Of a stretch of DNA of 28,362 nucleotides, positions 22,560 to 28,362 are shown piece by piece; the stretch's first letter is position 1; each line of letters starts with the position of its first letter. This stretch comes from Christensenella sp. UBA4263 (GTDB lineage: Bacteria > Bacillota > Clostridia > Christensenellales > Aristaeellaceae): NCBI GenBank assembly GCA_002395225.1, contig DGWH01000091.1, positions 1-28,362 of the forward strand, given 5' to 3'. The translations under genes were made by a program, and so were the position numbers. The notes below the pieces were generated by a model. It searched no databases and was not told where the DNA came from. It saw only the letters and a program-made list of their open reading frames with translations.

Positions 22560-22902
22560 CTGTAATCACCACCAGTGTACCGACGATGACGAGAATGACG
22601 CCGATGAGATTAGCGGGCGTGATGGACTCGCCGAAGAACAGCCTGGCCCAGAGCATGGACCAGAAGAGGGCGGTTGCCCGGCTGGCATAGGCCGTGGTCA
22701 GGTCAAGGCGCTGAATCATCTGCTGCCAGAGCACCGCATACAGGCCCAGCAGGAGAATTTCCCCTCCGTAAGCCAGTATATAGGGAAGACTGGCAAAGGG
22801 ATAATTGGAGGCGATCTTGCTCATCACGTTGGAAAGGGAATACAGGATGACAATCAGCTGCAGGGCAAGGAGGAGCAGCCATCTGGAACGGGTCTGTTTC
22901 AT
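22552..22902 (-). CDS. EamA/SMR-type half-transporter, subunit 1
   Basis: 116 residues with four predicted membrane helices. Landmarks are LIVILYSLSNVMSKIAS, YASRATALFWSMLWARLFFGE and ITPANLIGVILVIVGTLVV. The charged FFGE turn before the last helix is typical of EamA halves. The start overlaps the ATP-grasp stop by 4 nt, and the end overlaps subunit 2 by 8 nt, so the three are almost certainly made together. The likely role is half of a heterodimeric flippase for the undecaprenyl-linked amino sugar built by this operon. Confidence 0.8.
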   Translation of the reverse strand: MKQTRSRWLLLLALQLIVILYSLSNVMSKIASNYPFASLPYILAYGGEILLLGLYAVLWQQMIQRLDLTTAYASRATALFWSMLWARLFFGESITPANLIGVILVIVGTLVVITDE

Positions 22903-24098
22903 TCCTTGTCCTCCACATGGAGCATCTGCAGAAGGGCAGCGCGGTCCTCGCCGGTGAGAATATAGAACCCGCAGCGCGTGGAACTGTCCGTCACCTCATT
23001 CTCTCCGGATACGGCGATGTCGCTCGTCCGGTAAACGGATTCAGGACTGGTATGCATTGTTTCCGTAAAATGGTCATAATCCGCCTGACTGAAAACAAAG
23101 CGGATCGCGGCGCAGGCGGGATGCGGGACACGCTTAAACGAGGGGGCGATGCCCATTGCGGTATCCAGAACCTGTCCCACAAAGTCGATGCCCGTCGAGA
23201 GGGGGACAAGGTCACTGCCGATACAGTCGCCGCCCATGCGGGCACCAATTTCAATCAGCTGAATCCGGCCGGTATGGGGTTCAATCCGGAATTCGGAATG
23301 GGAGGCACCACAGGTGACGTGGAGGGCATCCAGCCCTTTGAAGACGGTTTCCTGCACGTCCTGAAGCGTTTTCTCGGAAAGGCCGGAGGGCTCGATATGT
23401 GCGGTTTCAATGAAGTGCGGCGCGCCGGTGGTGTATTTCCTGGTCACGGCCAGCATCGTGTGCCGGCCCTGATCCGTGATGCATTCGCAGCTGTATTCCT
23501 TTCCGGTCAGGAAGGATTCGACGATGGCCGCGTGTTCAAAGGACTGTCTGCAGGCCTGTTCAATGGCATCTCTGAGCAGTGCGGTGTCCCTTGTGGTGAT
23601 CTTGCAGATGCCGCGGCTTCCGGAACGGTCGGTGGGTTTTACGATGGCAGGCAGCTCTACCGTATCCAGAATCCGCTCAAGCTCCGCATCCGTGAGGCCG
23701 GACGTGGCGCGGATGAACCGCGGAACGGACAGGCCGGCATCAAGGAAGGCCTGACGCATGTCCACTTTGTTGGTGGCAATCCGGGCTGTCACCGGCGGAT
23801 TCGAGGGAAGGTGGAGGGCATCGGCGACGGCATTGACGGCAATGGCGGCCAGGTCCGACCCGATGGAACAGACCGCATCAATTCCGATTTCCCGGCATTT
23901 CGCGATAATCAGATCGATGTCCACAATGGAGATGGGGTAGAAGTGACTGGCGGTGCGTTCACCAATGGAACCGTCCTGCCAGGCAAAGACATGGGTTTCA
24001 TATCCGCGGGCATTGGCTGCAAGAATCAGCGGATTCTGAAATTCGTTTGCCCCGATAATGGCAACTTTTTTCACGGATGAATCATCACTTTCTGTCAT
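22899..24098 (-). CDS. ATP-grasp ligase (carbamoyl-phosphate-synthase-like)
   Basis: 399 residues. An N-terminal Rossmann-like part (VKKVAIIGANEFQNPLILAA) precedes an ATP-grasp domain with the nucleotide loop KPTDRSGSRGICKI (about 155-168) and the metal site EFRIEPHTGRIQLIEIGAR / MGGD (about 270-290). These enzymes activate a carboxylate with ATP and join it to an amine or similar nucleophile. Within a 4-amino-sugar cluster the natural guess is formation of an amide on the sugar's amino group; the acid (an amino acid or other) is not evident. There is a C-terminal extension of about 70 residues. It overlaps the glycosyltransferase end by 14 nt, and its own stop overlaps the next start by 4 nt. 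Confidence 0.87.
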   Translation of the reverse strand: MTESDDSSVKKVAIIGANEFQNPLILAANARGYETHVFAWQDGSIGERTASHFYPISIVDIDLIIAKCREIGIDAVCSIGSDLAAIAVNAVADALHLPSNPPVTARIATNKVDMRQAFLDAGLSVPRFIRATSGLTDAELERILDTVELPAIVKPTDRSGSRGICKITTRDTALLRDAIEQACRQSFEHAAIVESFLTGKEYSCECITDQGRHTMLAVTRKYTTGAPHFIETAHIEPSGLSEKTLQDVQETVFKGLDALHVTCGASHSEFRIEPHTGRIQLIEIGARMGGDCIGSDLVPLSTGIDFVGQVLDTAMGIAPSFKRVPHPACAAIRFVFSQADYDHFTETMHTSPESVYRTSDIAVSGENEVTDSSTRCGFYILTGEDRAALLQMLHVEDKE

Positions 24099-25053
24099 TG
24101 ACTGGGATTTCCGAATCAGGCATTTTGCCTCCGGGAACGTTCAGCTCCGTCCGGACGACATACTGGGGACGGTGCTTGACCTCATCAAAGATGTTCCCGA
24201 TGTAAATGCCCAGGATGCCCATGAACTGCAGCAGGATGCCGCCCAGGAAATACATGGACACGATGGTGCTGGTCCAGCCGTCCGGTACATCGCCGGTGGT
24301 GAAATAGACGATGATTTTCCAGAGGATATACAGAAACGACAGAATGGAAATCAGGAAGCCGAGACGGATGGCAAGCAGCAGGGGTTTATTGGACTGAGAG
24401 GTAATCATCTGCGTGGCCAGCTTGATTTTCCGCGGCAGATTGTAAGAGGATTCCCCGGCAAACCGCGGGTCTGCTTCAAAATCAATGGTGGTCTGCTTAT
24501 AGCCCAGCCAGTGCAGGACGAGGGTAAAGGAGCGGTTCTGTTCCGGCATGCTGCGGAACTGGTCAATCACGGCTTTTCGGCAGAGGCAGAGATTGGAGGT
24601 TTCCCCGTCAAAGTGACCGTCGGTGAAATAATCGTAAACCTTATAGAACATTTTGGACAGGAAAATGACAAGGCCTTTATCCTTGCGGTCCTTGCGCCTG
24701 GCCAGAACGATGTCATATCCTTTCTGGGCTTCCTTATAAAGGTCCAGAATGGCCTCGGGCGGGTCCTGCAGATCACAGTCAAGGAGCGCTGTCCAGTCCC
24801 CGCTGGCATACTCCATTCCGGCGGTGGTGGCCGAGAGCTGTCCAAAGTTCCGGGAAAGATCCAGACCGATCACGCGGGAATCGGCCTTGCAGACCTTCTC
24901 GATTTCGGCCCAGGATCCCTTCGGGCAGGCGTCATTGACCAGGACAATCTCATAATCCGGCGTGATTTTCGTAATGGTATCCCGGAGGCGGGTATACAGA
25001 GGTTCAACGGCCTCGGGGCAGCCGTATACCGGAACAACAGCAGATATTCTCAT
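24085..25053 (-). CDS. GT2 polyprenyl-phosphate glycosyltransferase (GtrB/ArnC/DPM1-like)
   Basis: A 322-residue enzyme that transfers a sugar from its nucleotide carrier to undecaprenyl phosphate on the inner membrane face. The GT-A domain has VVPVYGCPE, VNDACPKGSW (first Asp), the metal-binding DCDLQDPP and the acceptor-loop SSYNLPRKIKLA. Two C-terminal membrane helices (about 222-245 and 260-285) are as in GtrB, CsbB and ArnC. Length is normal. Its start overlaps the stop of the aminotransferase gene by 4 nt. With the flippase pair and the GT-C-like protein it forms the classical three-component glycosylation set. The sugar is probably the 4-amino-4,6-dideoxyhexose made by the upstream enzyme. 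Confidence 0.92.
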   Translation of the reverse strand: MRISAVVPVYGCPEAVEPLYTRLRDTITKITPDYEIVLVNDACPKGSWAEIEKVCKADSRVIGLDLSRNFGQLSATTAGMEYASGDWTALLDCDLQDPPEAILDLYKEAQKGYDIVLARRKDRKDKGLVIFLSKMFYKVYDYFTDGHFDGETSNLCLCRKAVIDQFRSMPEQNRSFTLVLHWLGYKQTTIDFEADPRFAGESSYNLPRKIKLATQMITSQSNKPLLLAIRLGFLISILSFLYILWKIIVYFTTGDVPDGWTSTIVSMYFLGGILLQFMGILGIYIGNIFDEVKHRPQYVVRTELNVPGGKMPDSEIPVNDRK

Positions 25054-26189
25054 GATTGAACCTCATTAAAATAGTCTTTGGTATGCCGGATGACCTGTTC
25101 CACCGCATCCTCCGAAATGCCATAGTAGATGGGAAGACGAACCAGACGCTCGGATTCGGCTGTTGTGAATCTGTCCTCCCCATGGAAGCGGCCGTAACGA
25201 AGACCGGCCGGGGCAGAGTGGAGGGGAATGTAGTGGAAGACAGCTTCAACCCCGTGTTCCCGCATGTACCGGATATACGCCTGCCGGTCATCCAGATCCC
25301 GGCACTTGATGTAGAACATGTGGGCATTATGCCTGCACTCCGGCGGAACCGTGGGCAGATCAATCCGTTCCGCATCCGAAAGGTACCGGAGCTCGCTGAA
25401 ATAGGTATTCCAGGTGGCGAGCCGGTTTTCATTGATCACGTCGGCGCCCTCAAACTGACCCCACAGGTACGCGGCGCTCAGTTCGCTGGGCAGATAGCTG
25501 TCACCGAAATCGACCCAGGTATACTTGTCGATCTGGCCCCGGTAGAATTTGGAACGGTTGGTTCCTTTTTCCCAGAGAATCTCGGCCCGTTCATTATACG
25601 CGGGATCCTTGACAAGCAGTGCGCCGCCCTCGCCCATGGAATAGTTCTTGGTTTCATGGAAGGAATAGCATCCGAAATCGCCGATGGTCCCCAGTGCGCG
25701 CCCCTTATAGGTACTCATGACGCCCTGCGCGGCATCCTCCACCACAATCAGGTTATGCCGTCTGGCAATGTCCAGAATGGTATCCATTTCGCAGGAAATG
25801 CCGGCGTAGTGCATGACCATGATGACTTTTGTCCGGTCTGTAATCGCCTCTTCAATGCGTTTTTCATCAATATTCATGGTGTCCGGGCGGATGTCGACAA
25901 AGACAAGTCGGGCACCGCTCAGCACCGCAGAGGTAGCGGTGCTGGAAAAGGTAAAGCTGGGCAGGATGACCTCATCCCCGGGCTGCAGTTTGCAGAGCAG
26001 CAGTGCCATGTCCAGTGCAGAGGTACAGCTGGTGGTCAGAAACGCTTTCTGGACATCAAAACGATCCTGCATCCATTTCTGACATTTTTTGCTGAACGGT
26101 CCGTCTCCGCACAGCTGGCGGCTGGCGATGACCTGTTCAATGTACTGAAGCTCCGTCCCATAGCAGGGAGGACAGTTAAAAGAAACCAT
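25050..26189 (-). CDS. rffA: dTDP-4-amino-4,6-dideoxygalactose transaminase (RffA/WecE)
   Basis: 379-residue PLP-dependent aminotransferase that converts dTDP-4-keto-6-deoxyglucose with glutamate to dTDP-4-amino-4,6-dideoxy-galactose. It closely follows the enterobacterial RffA/WecE pattern from end to end: SRQLCGDGPF, LTTSCTSALDMALLL, VVEDAAQGVMSTYKGRALGT and CYSFHETKNYSMGEGG, where Lys in HETKNY is the PLP Lys. KGTNRSKFYRGQIDKYTW and FHYIPLHSAPAG also match. The family length is about 376. ATG 26189 is chosen because AAGGAG lies 7 nt upstream and the protein then starts as the homologues do. The longer frame to 26261 adds unrelated residues. The dTDP-sugar supply enzymes (RmlA/RmlB) are not in the window. 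Confidence 0.93.
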   Translation of the reverse strand: MVSFNCPPCYGTELQYIEQVIASRQLCGDGPFSKKCQKWMQDRFDVQKAFLTTSCTSALDMALLLCKLQPGDEVILPSFTFSSTATSAVLSGARLVFVDIRPDTMNIDEKRIEEAITDRTKVIMVMHYAGISCEMDTILDIARRHNLIVVEDAAQGVMSTYKGRALGTIGDFGCYSFHETKNYSMGEGGALLVKDPAYNERAEILWEKGTNRSKFYRGQIDKYTWVDFGDSYLPSELSAAYLWGQFEGADVINENRLATWNTYFSELRYLSDAERIDLPTVPPECRHNAHMFYIKCRDLDDRQAYIRYMREHGVEAVFHYIPLHSAPAGLRYGRFHGEDRFTTAESERLVRLPIYYGISEDAVEQVIRHTKDYFNEVQS

Positions 26190-26277
26190 ACTTGACTCCT
26201 TCATAGGATGTTTCATCATTGTCATTTGCGTGAACGGGTTTTCTGACCGGATGGAACGCATCGGTCAGCCCGGAGGA

Positions 26278-27858
26278 TCAGTATGCGGCGTTATCTCCGC
26301 GAAGCTCGTGGAATTCGTTGATATCCTCATACACACAGACGTAGGATCTGTCGGAGGAATAGATCAGATGATCGTCATCACAGCCGGGAATGCCGTTGTT
26401 ATAGTCATCCTCGGAGAAGATGGCAAACATCCGTCCCTTGGGTTCGGAGGTCAGGTGATCTGCCTGCTGCAGCCATTCGCCGATTTTGCCGCTCTCCCAG
26501 TCCTCCACCATGTACACCTCAATCTGTCCGTCGCTGATCTCTGTCAGCACGTTGGCATGCCAGTAGGGGGCATATCCTTCATGACAGCCTTCCTTAAGCA
26601 GCATATCCGAAATGACGGTCATCTCGTCGTCATAGGTATTGACTTCCTGATCCTCATAGACCGTAAAGCCCAGGACAAAGAAGCAGACACCCACCAGCAT
26701 GGGGAGGAAGCGGAGGACGGGCAGATGACACTCAAAGCGGTCAAGCATCCAGAAAATGGCAAAGACGGTCAGCAGGGCAGCGGGCATGTAATAGGCGACG
26801 CTGTACCCGTTGAGGAACGTATCCACATCATAAAGCACCACCACGTTGATGATCATTCCGATGATCAGGGCGATATCAATGAAGATGGCCAGCAGGCGCT
26901 CGGTGGGATTGAGTTTCATCCGGAGCAGCAGCACCAGGGAAATCATGCCCAGAACCGGCAGGACAAAGGCAAACATGGAATACAGGCCTTCGCTGGCCAT
27001 GAGCAGGGACTCTGCCCGGTAGCCAAAGAATTCCATGAGGGCCATCAGCTGATCCGGCAGCATGCCGGGCTGCAGCTTTTTAAGGATGGTCTCATCAAAT
27101 TCCTGGAAGTGATAGATCTTGGCCAGGACATTGGTGCTGATCAGGTAGCCGATGCCGTTGGTTACCAGGCACAGCAGGCTGCCGGCCAGGGCCGGGAAAG
27201 AGGGGACGGAAATCGCCTCTTTAAGGCTGTGGGTATGGCGCGCTTCAAGGAAGAAATGAATCAGGGTAGCGGCAAACAGCGGGACTGCGCAGACCATCAG
27301 CATCCGGATGCCGGAAAGGCTGCCCAGCACACCCAGCAGGGCCAGCAGGATGGGTTCAAGCGGCCGCTTTTTCTTCATTCGCAGCACAAAGCCGACCTCA
27401 AGGAAGGTCAGCGTCACCCAGTTCATGTAAAAAGAGCCATAGATGAGCGTGAACGCCTGATACTTGGAGACCGGCATAATGAGCGCCGCACCGGCCAGAA
27501 GACAGGCGCCGATGGACACCCCGGCGGGTCTGGCCAGATAGAGGAGAGAGGCCACCATGATCAGGGCCATGAGGCCGATGGAAAACGTTCTGGCCACATG
27601 CCAGCTTTTAAAAAGCTTGAGAGCCAGCTGGAAAACCAGTATGGGACTGAGCACATTCAGCTCATTGGAATAGAAATAGTTGGTGGTGATAAGTTTGCCT
27701 TCCTTGTTGAGCAGATCTGCCAGGACCATGTCGGAGGACATGTCCGAATCAAGGTTATACTGTCCGTATTTCGCATAGGAGGTGATCATCAGACCAAAAC
27801 AGACGAGGAAAACAATCAGGGGAATTATCCATCCGAGGTGCTTGCAGACTTTTTTCAA
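26278..27858 (-). CDS. Polytopic membrane protein, likely GT-C type glycosyltransferase
   Basis: 526 residues with roughly 11-12 membrane helices in the first 410 and a soluble, acidic C-terminal domain of about 115 residues facing outside. After helix 1 comes an Asp-rich first outer loop (LDSDMSSDMVLADLL). This is the position where GT-C enzymes that use polyprenyl-linked sugars carry their catalytic Asp/Glu. No family signature is unmistakable, so the call rests on topology, this loop and the neighbours (GtrB-like GT2, flippase pair). The start is TTG at 27858, with AAGGAG 8 nt upstream. It is the first gene of the operon, with a near-consensus promoter. 88 nt separate it from rffA; a 7-bp hairpin there (26242-26268) lacks a T-run. 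Confidence 0.75.
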   Translation of the reverse strand: MKKVCKHLGWIIPLIVFLVCFGLMITSYAKYGQYNLDSDMSSDMVLADLLNKEGKLITTNYFYSNELNVLSPILVFQLALKLFKSWHVARTFSIGLMALIMVASLLYLARPAGVSIGACLLAGAALIMPVSKYQAFTLIYGSFYMNWVTLTFLEVGFVLRMKKKRPLEPILLALLGVLGSLSGIRMLMVCAVPLFAATLIHFFLEARHTHSLKEAISVPSFPALAGSLLCLVTNGIGYLISTNVLAKIYHFQEFDETILKKLQPGMLPDQLMALMEFFGYRAESLLMASEGLYSMFAFVLPVLGMISLVLLLRMKLNPTERLLAIFIDIALIIGMIINVVVLYDVDTFLNGYSVAYYMPAALLTVFAIFWMLDRFECHLPVLRFLPMLVGVCFFVLGFTVYEDQEVNTYDDEMTVISDMLLKEGCHEGYAPYWHANVLTEISDGQIEVYMVEDWESGKIGEWLQQADHLTSEPKGRMFAIFSEDDYNNGIPGCDDDHLIYSSDRSYVCVYEDINEFHELRGDNAAY

Positions 27859-27958
27859 TTCAGATGCTCCTTACTGCCAAAACGGCATGTGATCAGAGCC
27901 GGCAGGGAAAGAAGCGATGCCGGCAGCTGGTTAATATTCTGAGATTTCACCAAACGGA

Positions 27959-27987
27959 ATGATAGCAATATTATGAATCAGTGTCAA
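27959..27987 (-). promoter_or_regulatory. Strong sigma-A promoter of the amino-sugar operon
   Basis: Minus strand: -35 TTGACA (27982-27987, perfect), 17-nt spacer, -10 TATCAT (27959-27964). The leader is about 95 nt before the TTG start. Confidence 0.85.
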
Positions 27988-28010
27988 GTATTCCCGCGTG
28001 CCGGCAAAGA

Positions 28011-28035
28011 AAAACTGTCCGCACCGGGCGGACAG
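28011..28035 (-). terminator. Intrinsic terminator of the downstream ABC ATPase
   Basis: Minus strand: CTGTCCGC / GCGGACAG 8-bp stem, 5-nt loop, then TTTTTCTTTG, starting 37 nt after the stop at 28072. Confidence 0.88.
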
Positions 28036-28071
28036 TGGGGAAGGCGCTGCCTTGGGAAAACGGCGGCATGG

Positions 28072-28362
28072 TCAGGAACTGGCGTAATTGGCCAGAAACT
28101 GTTTGGTGCGTTCCTCTTTGGGATGGCCGAATACCTCCTCGGGCGTGCCCTGTTCGGCAATGCGGCCGCTGTCCATGAAAATGACCTGGCTGGCCACATC
28201 ACGGGCAAAGGTCATTTCATGGGTCACGATGATCATGGTCATATTCTGTTCGGCCAGCGAACGGATGACACGCAGTACCTCGCCGGTCAGTTCAGGGTCC
28301 AGTGCCGAGGTGGGCTCATCGAAACACAGGATGTCCGGGGAGAGAGCCAGTGCCCTGGCTAT
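28072..28362 (-). CDS. Polar amino-acid ABC transporter ATPase, 5' part outside the window
   Basis: The last 96 residues of an ATPase of the GlnQ/HisP type, cut by the window end. The visible portion has Walker B ILCFDEPTSALDPEL, the switch His in IIVTHEM and the normal C-terminal pattern (ASQVIFMDSGRIAEQGTPEE, then a short helix ending FLANYASS). Unlike the ATPase at 1787-2881 it ends at the usual place, with no added domain. A clear terminator follows. Its permease and binding protein should lie beyond the window. Confidence 0.9.
   Translation of the reverse strand: MARALALSPDILCFDEPTSALDPELTGEVLRVIRSLAEQNMTMIIVTHEMTFARDVASQVIFMDSGRIAEQGTPEEVFGHPKEERTKQFLANYASS

Noticed and set aside
26230..27942. 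Open frame of 570 codons antisense to the GT-C-like gene
   Set aside because: Gln/His/Gly-rich product without domains. The minus strand has membrane helices, a promoter and a ribosome-binding site.

Overview
The window reads as the chromosome of an anaerobic, fairly GC-rich Bacillota (Clostridia-type, gut or rumen style). This placement is an inference. It rests on Gram-positive ribosome-binding sites (AGGAGG), sigma-A type promoters, a polar amino-acid ABC importer, two-component-regulator propeller sensors, a SpoIIE-type phosphatase and a tRNA gene without an encoded CCA end. No ribosomal RNA or housekeeping marker is present to fix the genus.

Layout. (1) 1-737: the end of an exported-looking SH3-domain protein, closed by a bidirectional terminator. 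(2) 885-7150, minus strand: a giant membrane sensor with a beta-propeller outside and a SpoIIE/PP2C phosphatase inside. Downstream, with its own promoter, is an amino-acid ABC operon (permease, ATPase, binding protein). Two parts of that operon are unusual. The ATPase carries an extra C-terminal domain resembling RsbW/HATPase_c_2, and the binding protein appears to have its lobes in permuted order. (3) 7311-9727: an AT-rich island with an AAA_14/DUF4143-type ATPase, three related palindromes, a duplicated block of about 228 bp, a probable tRNA-Ala remnant and an intact tRNA-Ala(CGC). (4) 9814-20507, plus strand: a SpoU-type RNA methyltransferase, a secreted M4 metallopeptidase, a membrane coiled-coil protein carrying a phosphatidylserine-decarboxylase-like domain, a paralogue of the sensor that ends in an HD-GYP c-di-GMP phosphodiesterase domain, and an unrecognised 277-residue protein. 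(5) 20697-27987, minus strand: a tightly coupled set of genes for an undecaprenyl-linked amino-sugar (GT-C-like membrane protein, RffA/WecE aminotransferase, GtrB/ArnC-like glycosyltransferase, ATP-grasp ligase, two EamA/SMR half-transporters), followed by a GH28 glycosidase. (6) 28072-28362: the end of another amino-acid ABC ATPase.

How the parts may work together. The two propeller sensors share one input architecture but have different outputs (protein dephosphorylation and c-di-GMP breakdown), so one external cue may be read into two pathways. A phosphatase of the partner-switching type stands beside an ABC ATPase fused to a domain of the matching kinase fold. This suggests, without proving it, phosphorylation-linked control of amino-acid uptake. 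The 22-28 kb cluster resembles a three-component glycosylation system (lipid-linked sugar synthase, flippase, GT-C transferase). It has a dedicated 4-amino-sugar aminotransferase and an ATP-grasp enzyme that may cap the amine.
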